Numbered from the stretch's first letter, positions 8,112-16,949 are shown. The stretch is DNA of 64,000 bases from Actinomadura opuntiae (GCF_030283205.1 NZ_JASNWF010000018.1:182857-246856); one strand, 5' to 3'. The notes: generated from the sequence alone by a model not told the origin. Numbers and translations: made by a program.

Positions 8112-9536
8112 TTGCCCTCCGAACGCGACGAGATCTGCTTCTCCTCCGCCCGCGACCTCGCCCGCCGCCTGCGCGGCCGCGAGCTGTCCGCGCGGGAGGT
8201 CGTGCAGGCCCACCTCGACCAGATCGAACGGACGAACCCGCACGTCAACGCCATCGTCACCCTCGTCGCCGAACGGGCGTCGGACCAGGCCCGCGCCGCC
8301 GACGAGCGCCTGGCGTCCGGCGCGGACGTCGGGCCGCTGCACGGGCTGCCCGTCGCGCACAAGGACACCCACGCCACCGCCGGGATCCGCACCACGTCCG
8401 GGTCGCCGATCTTCGCCGACCACGTCCCGGAAGCCGACGAGCTGGTCGTCGAGCGGATGCGCGCCGCCGGCGTCATCACGCTCGGCAAGACGAACGTGCC
8501 GGAGTTCGCGGCCGGGTCGCACACCTTCAACCCGGTGTTCGGGCTGACCCGCAACCCCTACGACCTCGCGCGGTCGGCGGGCGGCAGCAGCGGCGGCGCG
8601 GCGGCGGCGCTGGCGTGCGGGATGCATCCGCTCGCCGACGGCAGCGACATGGGCGGCTCGCTGCGCAATCCCGCGTCGTTCTGCAACGTGGTCGGGTTCC
8701 GCCCCTCGCCGGGCCGGGTGCCGTCGTGGCCGGTCGCGGCGGGCTGGTCGACGATGGGCGTGCAGGGCCCGATGGCCCGGTCGGTCGCGGACGCGGCGTT
8801 GCTGCTGTCGGTGCTCGCCGGGCCCGACCCGCGCAGCCCCATCGCGCTGGAGACGCCCGGCTCCGCCTTCGCCGTCCCCCTGGAACGGGACATGGCGGGC
8901 GTGCGGCTGGCGTGGTCGCCCGACCTCGGCGGAACGGTCCCGGTCGATCCCGCCGTCACCGCCGTCCTCGAACCGGCCGTGAAGGCCTTCACCGACCTCG
9001 GCTGCGTCGTGGAGGAGGCGTGCCCCGACCTGACCGGCGCCGACGAGGTGTTCCGGGCGCTGCGCGCCTGGCACTGGGACATCGTCCTCGGTCCGCTGCT
9101 GGACGAGCGCCGCGCCGACTTCAAGGCGTCCCTCGCCCGCAACATCGAGGAGGGGCGCGCCCTCACCGCCGCCGACCTCGGGCGCGCCGAGGTGCTGCAC
9201 ACCGCGCTGTTCCACCGCGTCCGCGCGTTCTTCGAGCGCTACGACGCGCTGCTCCTGCCGGTCAGCCAGGTGCCGCCGTTCGACGCGGACCTGGAGTACC
9301 CGGAGGAGGTCGCGGGGCAGGCCATGCCCGACTACCTGGAATGGATGCGGTCGTGCTTCCTGGTGTCGGCGACCGGGTCGCCCGCGCTGTCGGTGCCCGC
9401 CGGGTTCACCTCCACCGGGCTGCCCGTCGGGCTGCAGATCGTCGGCCCGCACCATGCCGACCTGGCCGTCCTGCGGATCGGGCACGCGTTCGAGCAGGCC
9501 ACCGGGCACGCCCGCCGCCGCCCCGCCTTCGCCTGA
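8112..9536 (+). CDS. Amidase (amidase signature family)
   Basis: 474 residues with the Ser-cisSer-Lys triad of amidase signature enzymes: Lys84 (VAHKDTH), the Gly/Ser motif AGGSSGG near 156-162 and nucleophile Ser183 in GSDMGGSLRNPA. It probably hydrolyses a small amide in the cytoplasm; no signal peptide is seen. Start is TTG 8112 after a GGGAA site. It shares only the general family fold with the second amidase at 23602-25026 and is not a close copy. Confidence 0.82.
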   Translation: MPSERDEICFSSARDLARRLRGRELSAREVVQAHLDQIERTNPHVNAIVTLVAERASDQARAADERLASGADVGPLHGLPVAHKDTHATAGIRTTSGSPIFADHVPEADELVVERMRAAGVITLGKTNVPEFAAGSHTFNPVFGLTRNPYDLARSAGGSSGGAAAALACGMHPLADGSDMGGSLRNPASFCNVVGFRPSPGRVPSWPVAAGWSTMGVQGPMARSVADAALLLSVLAGPDPRSPIALETPGSAFAVPLERDMAGVRLAWSPDLGGTVPVDPAVTAVLEPAVKAFTDLGCVVEEACPDLTGADEVFRALRAWHWDIVLGPLLDERRADFKASLARNIEEGRALTAADLGRAEVLHTALFHRVRAFFERYDALLLPVSQVPPFDADLEYPEEVAGQAMPDYLEWMRSCFLVSATGSPALSVPAGFTSTGLPVGLQIVGPHHADLAVLRIGHAFEQATGHARRRPAFA

Positions 9537-9549
9537 CCGCGCAGGGCCG

Positions 9550-10914
9550 CTAGTCGTCCTCCGCCGGGATCCGCAGGACGAACCGGGCGCCGCCGTCGCC
9601 GTCGGCGGCCACGAGCGTCCCGCCGTGCGCGCGGGCGATGTCGCGGGAAATGGTCAGGCCGAGGCCGGTGCCGCCCTTGTCGCGGCGCCGCCCCTCGGCC
9701 AGCCGTTGGAACCGCCAGAAGATCCGCTCGCGGTCCTCCGGCGGGATGCCCGACCCGTCGTCGCGCACCTCCAGCACCGCGTCCGGGCCGTCCCGTGCCG
9801 CGCTCACCCAGATCCGCGACCGGGCGTGCCGCTCGGCGTTGTCCAGCAGGTTCGTCAGCAGCCTGACCAGCTGCTCGGGCGTGGCGCGCACGGCGATGCC
9901 CTCCGCCACGTCGATCTCCACCGGGACGCGCCGGTCCCGCCGCGACGCCTCCGCCCGCACCAGCGCGCCGAAGTCGACCCGCTCCCGCTCGACGTGCACG
10001 CCCGCGCCCAGCTTGGCCAGGATCAGCAGGTCGGAGACGATGCCCTGCAGCCGGTCGGCGTCCGCGAGCGCCGCCCGCGCCACCGTGGGCCAGTCCTCGT
10101 CCTCCGGATGCTGGAGCGCCAGCTCCAGCTGCATCCGCAGCCCGGTCAGCGGGCTGCGCAGCTCGTGCGAGACGTCCCCGACGAACGCGCGCTGCCGGTC
10201 CAGCAGGGCCTCCAGCCGGTGCAGCGTCAGGTTCACCGACTGCGCCAGCTCCGCCACCTCGTCGGCCGGGTCCGGGACGGTCACCCGGCCGGGCTCGCCG
10301 CCGGTGATGTTCGCCAGCTCGTCGCTCATCACCCGCACCGGCCGCAGCGCCCGCCGCACCGCGCCCGCCACGATCCACGCGACCAGCGCGGTCCCGGTCA
10401 GCACCGCGCCGATGAGCAGGCCGATGAAGGCGCCCTTGTTGCGGGTCAGCTCGGTGAGGGGCGCGCCCGCGTAGACGGTCCGGTACCCGAACGACGTCCG
10501 GATGCGCTCCTCGACCACGTACACGTCCGCGTTGATGGCCTCGCCGTGGACGATGTGGTCCTCGGCGCGGCCCACGACGTCGGGGGACGGCACCTTCAGC
10601 GGCCGCCGCCCGCGCAGCGCGTCGCTGGAGGCGACCACGCGGCCGTGCTGGTCGACGACCTGCAGCAGCGAGAAGTCCGGGTCCTGCACGCGCAGCAGGC
10701 CGCGCGGGTCGGTGTCGCGCACCAGCGACACCAGGTCCTCGACGACCAGGTCGCCGCGCTGGTGCAGGCCGCTGTACACGGTGTGCTGGACGGCCGTGTA
10801 GAAGATGGCGACGCCCGCCACCAGGACGAGGCCGACCATCAGCGTCGCGGCGGCGGTGATCCGGGCCCGCACCGACCAGCAGGAGGGCGACAGCCTGACC
10901 CCGAGAACCCGCAC
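9550..10914 (-). CDS. Orphan sensor histidine kinase (HAMP, HisKA, HATPase)
   Basis: 454 residues: TM1 about 17-40, an extracytoplasmic sensor segment 41-160, TM2 about 161-186, HAMP about 187-240, HisKA with phosphoacceptor His250 in DVSHELRSPL, then the ATPase with N box (NLLDNAERHA), G1 (VRDDGSGIP) and G2 (KGGTGLGL). All kinase motifs are intact. GTG 10914 has a GGAGGGGGAG site about ten bases upstream. No response regulator is next to it on either side, unlike most such kinases, so its partner must be encoded elsewhere. Confidence 0.85.
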   Translation of the reverse strand: MRVLGVRLSPSCWSVRARITAAATLMVGLVLVAGVAIFYTAVQHTVYSGLHQRGDLVVEDLVSLVRDTDPRGLLRVQDPDFSLLQVVDQHGRVVASSDALRGRRPLKVPSPDVVGRAEDHIVHGEAINADVYVVEERIRTSFGYRTVYAGAPLTELTRNKGAFIGLLIGAVLTGTALVAWIVAGAVRRALRPVRVMSDELANITGGEPGRVTVPDPADEVAELAQSVNLTLHRLEALLDRQRAFVGDVSHELRSPLTGLRMQLELALQHPEDEDWPTVARAALADADRLQGIVSDLLILAKLGAGVHVERERVDFGALVRAEASRRDRRVPVEIDVAEGIAVRATPEQLVRLLTNLLDNAERHARSRIWVSAARDGPDAVLEVRDDGSGIPPEDRERIFWRFQRLAEGRRRDKGGTGLGLTISRDIARAHGGTLVAADGDGGARFVLRIPAEDD

Positions 10915-11318
10915 CCCGGCGCTCTCCCCCTCCCCGTCGCGAGGCGCCCGGCGCGGCGCCGCGTCCCAGCGCCCGGGAGGAGTGCGCAGAACAGGTTGTT
11001 ACCGGGCCATTGCCCGATGAAACCTCGCCCGCGGGTGGCCGATGCCCGCGCCGGCGGCGCCTCCCACCCCTGGGGTGCCGCCCGCGCGGGCATCGCCTTC
11101 GGTGCCGCCAGCGGGCCCGCCGCCCGCGCGCCGAGGAGGAAAATCCGACGGGATCGGGCTCGCTGTCGAACAGATCCCACTCTGCCCGTCCCCTGTGGAC
11201 TGGACGCTACATCGACGTGACGATCACGTTTCCAGTTCTTCCTGGGGGAACGCGCCATAATTCCCGAACGAACGGGGATGGATGGACCCAGGAGACGCAA
11301 GGGAGTCGGAAGACCGCC
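10915..11318. promoter_or_regulatory. Divergent intergenic region between sensor kinase and Ser/Thr kinase
   Basis: About 400 bases without a convincing gene. It contains the palindrome CGTGACGATCACG (11216-11228; CGTGA, CGA, TCACG), a possible operator, and a CATAAT box (11256-11261) about 58 bases ahead of the Ser/Thr kinase start. A 67-codon frame from ATG 11020 is Arg/Ala-rich and not supported. Confidence 0.35.
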
Positions 11319-12620
11319 ATGGACGGAGACATTCGGCCGCTCGAGCCCGCGGACCCGCGCATGGTCGGCGGGCACACGCTGCTGGGCCGGCTCGGCTCGG
11401 GCGGCATGGGCACCGTGTACCTCGGCACCGACCCCGTGTCCGGCGGGCGCGTCGCGGTGAAGACCATCCATCCGCACCTTGCCGGGGACGAGTCGTTCCG
11501 GCAGCGGTTCAAGGACGAGGCGTACCTGGCGAGCCGGGTCGCCTCGTTCTGCACCGCGCGGGTCCTCGCGCACGGCGAGGACGACGGCCGCCCCTACCTC
11601 GTCACCGACTACGTCGGCGGCATCTCCCTGCACCAGCGGCTCAGCACCGGCGGGCCGCTGCCGCCCGCCGACCTGCACGGGGTGGCGGTCGGCGTCGCCT
11701 CGGCGCTGGCCGCGATCCACGCCGCCGGGCTGGTGCACCGCGACCTCAAGCCCGCCAACGTGATGCTGACGCTGTCGGGCTGCCGGGTCATCGACTTCGG
11801 CATCGCGCGCAGCCAGGACTCCGGCGGCGTCACCGCGGCGACCGGGAAGGTCCTCGGCACGCCCGGCTGGATGGCGCCGGAGGTGCTGCGCGGCGGCCCG
11901 GCGACCCCGGCCGCCGACATCTTCGCGTGGGGCTGCCTGATCGCGCACGCCGGCACCGGGCGGATGCCGTTCGGCGGCGACCCCGAGGCGCTGCGCGTCA
12001 CCGACGCCGCTCCCGACCTGTCCGGGCTGCCCGAGCCGCTGCTCCCGGCCGTGCGGTCCGCGCTCGCGCACGATCCGGCCGCCCGGCCGAGCGCCTCGGA
12101 CCTGCTGCTCACGCTGGTGGAGCAGCCGCAGGCGGGCGACTGGCCGGCGGCCCCGCCGGACGGGGCGCCCGCCCCGGTCCGGCCGGTCCCGTCCGGCGGG
12201 ACGCCCGCCCCGTCCGGGGGGACGCCGGGGACGCCGCATCCGGCGATGGCCGATGACGGCGGCGCGTCCACCGAGACGCGGGCGTTCAACCCGATGGGCA
12301 TCGCCGGCACGCTCGCCATCAACCGCAACCGGGTGCTCGCCGCCGCCGGCGCCGCCGCGGGGACCGTCCTGGTCGGCGCGGTCATCCTCGGCCTGACGCA
12401 GGGCAAGGGCGATCCGCACGCGCACGCCTCGACGCCGCTGCCGACGCCCACGGTGTCCGTCCACCCGACGAAGAAGGCGCGGGCGGGGGCGCCCCGCCCG
12501 TCCAAGCGGTCGACGCCCGCACGGACGCACACGTCCAAGCCCGTCCTCAAGCACACGCCCAAGCCGGCCCCGAAGCACAAGGCCAAGCACGCGAAGGGCA
12601 AGGGCAAGCACAAGCGCTGA
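11319..12620 (+). CDS. Membrane Ser/Thr protein kinase with Lys/Pro/His-rich extracellular tail
   Basis: 433-residue eukaryotic-type kinase. GSGGMG (26-31), Lys48, catalytic Asp142 in HRDLKPAN, Asp159 of DFG and MAPE are all intact. After a Pro/Ala/Gly-rich juxtamembrane linker (about 265-325) comes one TM helix (about 345-365), then some 70 outside residues rich in Lys, Pro, Thr and His ending in KGKGKHKR. There are no PASTA repeats. The cationic tail might bind anionic wall polymer, which is inference. ATG 11319 follows a GGGAGTCGGAAG stretch. It faces a membrane phosphatase gene end-to-end, and the two may act on the same targets. Confidence 0.87.
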   Translation: MDGDIRPLEPADPRMVGGHTLLGRLGSGGMGTVYLGTDPVSGGRVAVKTIHPHLAGDESFRQRFKDEAYLASRVASFCTARVLAHGEDDGRPYLVTDYVGGISLHQRLSTGGPLPPADLHGVAVGVASALAAIHAAGLVHRDLKPANVMLTLSGCRVIDFGIARSQDSGGVTAATGKVLGTPGWMAPEVLRGGPATPAADIFAWGCLIAHAGTGRMPFGGDPEALRVTDAAPDLSGLPEPLLPAVRSALAHDPAARPSASDLLLTLVEQPQAGDWPAAPPDGAPAPVRPVPSGGTPAPSGGTPGTPHPAMADDGGASTETRAFNPMGIAGTLAINRNRVLAAAGAAAGTVLVGAVILGLTQGKGDPHAHASTPLPTPTVSVHPTKKARAGAPRPSKRSTPARTHTSKPVLKHTPKPAPKHKAKHAKGKGKHKR

Positions 12621-12629
12621 CACGCCCCG

Positions 12630-12643
12630 CCCGTCTCGACGGG
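12630..12643. terminator. Small hairpin between convergent kinase and phosphatase genes
   Basis: CCCGTC and GACGGG separated by two bases lie in the 25-base gap between the two stop codons. The stem is short with no T run, so it is only a weak terminator candidate. Confidence 0.3.
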
Positions 12644-12645
12644 GA

Positions 12646-13764
12646 CTAGGTGCGCCAGATGAGGACGAGGGCGCAGTCGTCGTCGCGGGCGGCCGCCATC
12701 CTCTCGACCAGTTCCCGCGCGCCCGTGCCGAACCCCTGCGGGACGAGCCGCTCGGCCTCGCCGAGCAGCCGGTCGATCCCGGCGTCGAGGTCGCTGCCGG
12801 GCGACTCGACCAGGCCGTCGGTGTAGAGCATCAGCGCGTCGCCGGGACGCAGCTTGCCGCGCTCGGGGACGCAGTGCAGGTCGGGCACCACGCCGAGGAC
12901 GACGCCCTTGGCCGGGCTGACCTGCCAGGCGCCGCTGCTCGCGTCGAACTGGACGGCGGGCGGGTGCCCGGCCGACCCGACCGTGTACTCCCCGGTCGCC
13001 AGGTCGACGACGACGTGCACCGCCGTGACGAACCCCTCGTCCCAGCGCTGCTTCTGGAGGTAGACGTTGCAGGCCGGGAGGAAGCGGTCGGGTTGGATCG
13101 ATCCAAGCAGCCCACCGAACGCCCCCGACAGCATCAGCGCCCGGGTGCCGGCGTCGGTGCCCTTCCCCGACACGTCGACCAGCGCCACCTCCAGCGAGTC
13201 GCCCTCCAGGGACGACACCACGAAGTCGCCGCCGAAGGAGGAGCCGCCCGCCTGCAGCATCACCACCTGCGCGCCCCAGCCCTCCGGCAGCTCGGGCAGC
13301 TCGCCCTGCCGCCGCAGCCGGTCGCGCAGCTCCAGCAGCATCGAGTCGCCGCGCAGCCCCTGCACGCCGAGCTGCTGGCGGGTCCGCGCGAGGGTCAGCG
13401 CGAGCACCGCCGTGATCGTCAGGGTCGCGACGATGCCGGGGCCGATCGCCGCGACGTCCCGCCAGGCGTCGTAGGACACCATCGCCACCACGACGAACAG
13501 CAGCGCGACGAGACTGCGCACCTTCAGCAGCAGCCCGCCGCCCAGCACGATCAGCACCAGCGCGCCCGACGGCGCGAGCCCGCGCGTGTCGTCCGCCGTC
13601 GCGATGCCGATCGCGATCGCCGCGACGGCCAGCGCGGCGAAGACGTACCGCTCCCGGGTCAGCTTTCCCTGCCGCAACGCCCGGTACAGCGCGACGAGCA
13701 GCGGGATCCTGCGCAGGAAGGCGCGGACCCCCGGCGGAAGCAGCTGCACCAGTCGTTGAAGCAT
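12646..13764 (-). CDS. Membrane PP2C/SpoIIE-type Ser/Thr phosphatase
   Basis: 372 residues: a cytoplasmic start, about four TM helices in residues 35-130, then a SpoIIE/PP2C domain. SSFGGDFV, LVDVSGKGTDAG, SAGHPPAV, LYTDGLVE and DDDCALVL supply the conserved Asp residues that bind the two metals. It should dephosphorylate proteins at the inner face of the membrane, for example anti-anti-sigma factors as SpoIIE/RsbU proteins do. ATG 13764 has GGGAG only two bases upstream, so a start further upstream in the open frame cannot be ruled out. Convergent with the Ser/Thr kinase. Confidence 0.8.
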   Translation of the reverse strand: MLQRLVQLLPPGVRAFLRRIPLLVALYRALRQGKLTRERYVFAALAVAAIAIGIATADDTRGLAPSGALVLIVLGGGLLLKVRSLVALLFVVVAMVSYDAWRDVAAIGPGIVATLTITAVLALTLARTRQQLGVQGLRGDSMLLELRDRLRRQGELPELPEGWGAQVVMLQAGGSSFGGDFVVSSLEGDSLEVALVDVSGKGTDAGTRALMLSGAFGGLLGSIQPDRFLPACNVYLQKQRWDEGFVTAVHVVVDLATGEYTVGSAGHPPAVQFDASSGAWQVSPAKGVVLGVVPDLHCVPERGKLRPGDALMLYTDGLVESPGSDLDAGIDRLLGEAERLVPQGFGTGARELVERMAAARDDDCALVLIWRT

Positions 13765-13843
13765 GTCTCCCGCACTGTATCGAGCATTCGTGACGACCGG
13801 CGGCCATCTGGCCGACCGGTGACGTGTTGCAACGATCCAGCTC

Positions 13844-13887
13844 CGTTCCAGATGGGTAGGACCGTTTTGGGTCGAAGTTCTGGAACG
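13844..13887. repeat. Inverted repeat CGTTCCAG/CTGGAACG between divergent genes
   Basis: CGTTCCAG (13844-13851) and CTGGAACG (13880-13887) flank a 28-base spacer in the region between the phosphatase and the 89-residue protein. Read outward, each arm shows a GGAAC core such as ECF sigma -35 elements have, but I see no matching -10 element at proper spacing. Confidence 0.3.
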
Positions 13888-13902
13888 CGAGGGAGATGGC
13901 AT

Positions 13903-14172
13903 ATGGGGCAGCCGGGAATGCGCATCACCGTGGACGCGGCGATGCGGGCGCGGGACGTCTCGCGCCCGCGGCCGGACGGCGCGCCGGACCCCGCGCCGGG
14001 CGCGGCCCGCCGGGCGGACGGGGCGTCCGGGACGTCCGGAAGTGCCGGGACGGGCGAGCGCGGCGAGCCCCGGCGCACCGAACCGGCCCGCCGCTCCCGC
14101 GCCGCCAAGAACGAGCGGCGCCGCCTCGGCAAGCGCGGCGGCGCCCGGAAGGTCCCGGAGAACGAGCTGTAG
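13903..14172 (+). CDS. Small basic, probably disordered protein
   Basis: 89 residues from ATG 13903, with GGGAGA seven bases upstream. After a short start (MGQPGMRITVDAAMRARDV) the chain is Pro/Gly/Ala/Ser-rich, then strongly basic (RRSRAAKNERRRLGKRGG). No fold or TM helix is visible. The basic end could contact nucleic acid. It is divergent from the phosphatase. I know no named family. The good ribosome site and GC-rich third positions support a real gene. Confidence 0.55.
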   Translation: MGQPGMRITVDAAMRARDVSRPRPDGAPDPAPGAARRADGASGTSGSAGTGERGEPRRTEPARRSRAAKNERRRLGKRGGARKVPENEL

Positions 14173-14209
14173 GCCGCGGCGCCCGCCGGATCGGAGCGCG
14201 CGTCCGGGG

Positions 14210-14686
14210 TCAGCCCTCGTCAGGCAGCGGCGGCAGCTCGCCGGTCCGCTCGTAGTCGCCCAGCATGGTGATCCGGCGGGTGTGCCGGTCCTCACCGGAG
14301 TACGGCGTGCTCAGGAACAGCTCGACGAACCGGGTCGCGGTGCCGGCGTCGTGCTGCCGCGCGCCCAGGCTGATCACGTTCGCGTCGTTGTGCTCGCGGG
14401 CAAGCGTCGCGGTTTCCTCGTTCCACACCAGCGCGGCGCGCACGCCCTTGACCTTGTTGGCCGCGATCGCCTCGCCGTTGCCGGAGCCGCCGATCACGAT
14501 GCCCAGCGTGCCGGGCTCCGCCGCCGTCCGCTCGGCCGCCCGCAGCACGAACGGGGGGTAGTCGTCCACTGCGTCGTACGCGAACGCGCCGCAGTCGACG
14601 GGCTCGTGCCCGTTGGCCTTCAGCCAGGAGACCAGGTGCTCCTTCAGCTCGAAGCCGGCATGGTCGGTTCCCAGAAACACGCGCAT
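14210..14686 (-). CDS. rpiB: Ribose-5-phosphate isomerase B
   Basis: 158-residue RpiB/LacA-LacB family enzyme interconverting ribose 5-phosphate and ribulose 5-phosphate in the pentose phosphate pathway. TDHAGFELK near the start, DCGAF and GGSGNGEAIAANKVKGVRAAL are hallmark segments. Length is normal. In M. tuberculosis rpiB (Rv2465c) is next to a DsbA-like nitroreductase and pepN; here the same order is kept with two genes inserted. Confidence 0.9.
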   Translation of the reverse strand: MRVFLGTDHAGFELKEHLVSWLKANGHEPVDCGAFAYDAVDDYPPFVLRAAERTAAEPGTLGIVIGGSGNGEAIAANKVKGVRAALVWNEETATLAREHNDANVISLGARQHDAGTATRFVELFLSTPYSGEDRHTRRITMLGDYERTGELPPLPDEG

Positions 14687-14787
14687 GGGCCGATTCTCGC
14701 AGGCCCGCGCGCGGCGGCGCGCGCCCGGGTCATGAGGCCCTTTTCACACGCGCCGGACGCCGCCGCACCGCCCGTGACCGGCGGCGA

Positions 14788-15945
14788 TCACATGGGCGGC
14801 GGCATCGGGCCCGCGTCGCGGGGCAGGTCGGGCTTGCGGTCGGCCCGCGTCCGGTCGGGCAGCCGCAGGTCGTCCTCCTCGTCCCCGCCGTCGTCGTGCC
14901 CTGCGTCCTTGGACGACGCCTCGTCGGCGGGCGCGTCGTCGGGTACGGCGTCCTGCGGCTCGTGCTGCGCGGGCTCGCCGTCCTGCGCTCTGGCCTCCTC
15001 CGGCTCGGGGGCCGCCTGCTCGGCCGGCGGCTCCACCGCCGCCTCGGACGCCTGCGGAGCGGCCTCGGAGGCCGGGGCGTCCGGCTGCTGCGGCGGGACG
15101 GGGACGCCGCCCCACGCGGGCGACTGCGACGGGCGGGCCGGCGGGACGTAGGGAACGGCGGCCGGGTGCTGCGGCGGCAGGCCCGCCTGGTCGCTCGCCA
15201 TCGGCATGCCCTGCTGCATGCCCTGCTGCATCGGCTGCTGCATGCCCTGCTGCCCCTGCTGCGGGGCGTAGGGCTGCGGCGCGAACGGCTGCTGGGCGTA
15301 AGGCTGCTGCATGGGCGCGGCCTGCTGCGGAGCGTACGGCTGCTGCGGGTTGTAGGGCTGCTGCTGCGGCGCGTACTGACCGAACTGCGGCGCGGCCTGG
15401 CCGCGCGGACGGCTGAGCAGGAAGCCCACCAGCGCGCCGACCCCCGCGAGCCATCCGTAAAGCAGGCCCGAGGCCGCACCCGCCTGGAGCGACTCGAAGA
15501 AGTTGCGGCTCACCGACCCGTCGGAGTACTTGACCGACCATTTCAGCAGCAGCCCGGCGACGCCGCCCGCGATGCCGCCCGCGACGACCGTGGCCCACCA
15601 TCCGGTGATCAGCGCGCCGAGCACGCCGCGCTCGGGGTCGACCGTCCGGGCGCCGGCGAGCACGAGCACCGCCACCAGGGCGAACAGCAGCAGCGTGCTG
15701 AAGTCGTCCGACACGACGAAGCGCCAGTCCAGCCCGCGCGGCGGGGTGAAGCGCCAGGCGACGAAGAACAGGTGCGACACCAGCGGGCCGAGGCCCTCGT
15801 CGAACTTGAAGCCGCTCTTGTTGATCCCGTCGACGACCCACTGGTTGCCGACGAGCAGGGCCAGCACCAGCAGCGGCACCAGCGAGCCGCCCGACATCAT
15901 GAACATCCGCCGCGTCGTCATGGCGGGCAGAGTAGTGCGGTTCAT
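14788..15945 (-). CDS. Membrane protein with Pro/Gln/Tyr-rich cytoplasmic tail
   Basis: 385 residues. About four hydrophobic helices lie in residues 15-180 (for example VPLLVLALLVGNQWVV and STLLLFALVAVLVLAGA). From about 185 the chain becomes a low-complexity P/Q/Y region with repeated YAPQQ, QPYAPQ and GMQQ units, then an acidic Pro/Ala/Glu tail ending in MPPPM. No named family is recognised. The start may be ATG 15945 or ATG 15921; neither has a strong ribosome site. It is 21 bases downstream of the MinD/CooC-like ATPase and probably co-transcribed. The repeats may drive condensation or scaffold binding. Confidence 0.65.
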   Translation of the reverse strand: MNRTTLPAMTTRRMFMMSGGSLVPLLVLALLVGNQWVVDGINKSGFKFDEGLGPLVSHLFFVAWRFTPPRGLDWRFVVSDDFSTLLLFALVAVLVLAGARTVDPERGVLGALITGWWATVVAGGIAGGVAGLLLKWSVKYSDGSVSRNFFESLQAGAASGLLYGWLAGVGALVGFLLSRPRGQAAPQFGQYAPQQQPYNPQQPYAPQQAAPMQQPYAQQPFAPQPYAPQQGQQGMQQPMQQGMQQGMPMASDQAGLPPQHPAAVPYVPPARPSQSPAWGGVPVPPQQPDAPASEAAPQASEAAVEPPAEQAAPEPEEARAQDGEPAQHEPQDAVPDDAPADEASSKDAGHDDGGDEEDDLRLPDRTRADRKPDLPRDAGPMPPPM

Positions 15946-15966
15946 GGGCCGCCGGTAGGCCCGATG

Positions 15967-16914
15967 TCACCCGGCGTAGGCGACCGGGAAGCGGAACTCC
16001 GGGTCGACCTGCGCGGCGAGGTCCTCGCCGGTGGCCCGGTTGGCCCAGCTGCGCGCGTTCTTGAGGTGGAACTCCACGGCCTGCCGCTGGAACTTGTCCC
16101 AGTCCTTGGGCCGGGCGTCGACCTCGGCGAGCATCCGGCCGAGCGCGGCCTCGTTGCCGTCCTCCAGCACGGCGCCGGACCGGCCCTGCTCCATCGCCCG
16201 GACGGCGGCGGACTGGCCGAGCCAGACCAGCAGGTCGTCGCCGACGTGCTCGCGCAGGTAGGCGACGTCGTCCTCGGACTGCACCTTGTTGCCGACGACG
16301 CGGATGGCGACGTCGTAGTCGCGGGCGTACTCGACGTACTGCCGGTAGACGCCGACGCCCTTCCGGGTGGGCTCGGCGACCAGGAACATCAGGTCGAACC
16401 GGGTGAACAGCCCGGAGGCGAAGGTGTCGGCGCCCGCGGTCATGTCGACCACGACGTACTCGCCGGGGCCGTCCAGCAGGTGGTTGAGGTAGAGCTCGAC
16501 CGCGCCGGTCTTTGAGTGGTAGCAGGCCACGCCGAGGTCGTCGTCCTCGAACGGGCCGGTGACCAGCAGCGTCGCGCCGTTCACCTCCTGCCCGAGCGCG
16601 TGCACCGGGTCGTCGCCGCGCAGCCGCAGCAGCCGCGACCCGGTGCCCGCCGGGGTCGTCTTCACCATGGTGGACGCCGAGCCGATGCGCGGGTTGCCGC
16701 CGCGCAGCCAGTCCTTGATCTCGGTGAGGCGGGCGCCGAGCGGCGGGATCTTGGCGGCCCGGTCCTCGTCGAGGCCGAGCGCCGCGCCGAGGTGCTGGTT
16801 GATGTCGGCGTCGATGGCGACCACCGGCAGCCCGCGCAGCGCGAGGTGCCGGACGAACAGCGACGAGAGGGTGGTCTTGCCGCTGCCGCCCTTGCCGACG
16901 AACGCAACCTTCAC
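15967..16914 (-). CDS. MinD/CooC-like P-loop ATPase
   Basis: 315 residues with a deviant-type P-loop GKGGSGKTT (7-15), switch I region DADINQHLG and the Walker B-like VVVDMTAGAD. Relatives are CooC-type metal-centre maturation ATPases and MinD/ParA proteins. Inside, NKVQSEDD resembles the nucleotide base-binding region. It likely switches between dimer and monomer with ATP to load a partner. GTG 16914 is preceded by AGGGGG. A Zur-like palindrome lies 21 bases upstream, hinting at metal control. The downstream membrane protein is a candidate partner. Confidence 0.75.
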   Translation of the reverse strand: MKVAFVGKGGSGKTTLSSLFVRHLALRGLPVVAIDADINQHLGAALGLDEDRAAKIPPLGARLTEIKDWLRGGNPRIGSASTMVKTTPAGTGSRLLRLRGDDPVHALGQEVNGATLLVTGPFEDDDLGVACYHSKTGAVELYLNHLLDGPGEYVVVDMTAGADTFASGLFTRFDLMFLVAEPTRKGVGVYRQYVEYARDYDVAIRVVGNKVQSEDDVAYLREHVGDDLLVWLGQSAAVRAMEQGRSGAVLEDGNEAALGRMLAEVDARPKDWDKFQRQAVEFHLKNARSWANRATGEDLAAQVDPEFRFPVAYAG

Positions 16915-16934
16915 GAATGCCCCCTAAACGGATA

Positions 16935-16949
16935 TGAAAACCGTTGCCA
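16935..16949 (-). promoter_or_regulatory. Zur-like 7-1-7 palindrome upstream of the ATPase gene
   Basis: On the minus strand TGGCAACGGTTTTCA reads as a 7-1-7 inverted repeat with five of seven pairs matching (TG..AAC / GTT..CA). It resembles the TGAAAAYGNTTTTCA type bound by actinobacterial Zur. It lies 21 bases before the GTG of the ATPase gene, where it would block transcription. The match is by eye only. Confidence 0.4.

Noticed and set aside
6461..9553. 1030-codon plus-strand open frame
   Set aside because: It lies opposite the carboxyltransferase and in another frame of the amidase; composition is Arg/Pro/Gly-rich shadow with no domain.
11020..11220. 67-codon plus-strand frame before the Ser/Thr kinase
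   Set aside because: Arg/Ala/Gly-rich, no ribosome site, overlaps the divergent promoter region.
13844..13887. ECF sigma promoters on both strands from the GGAAC cores
   Set aside because: No -10 element at 16-17 bases on either strand; kept only as an inverted repeat.
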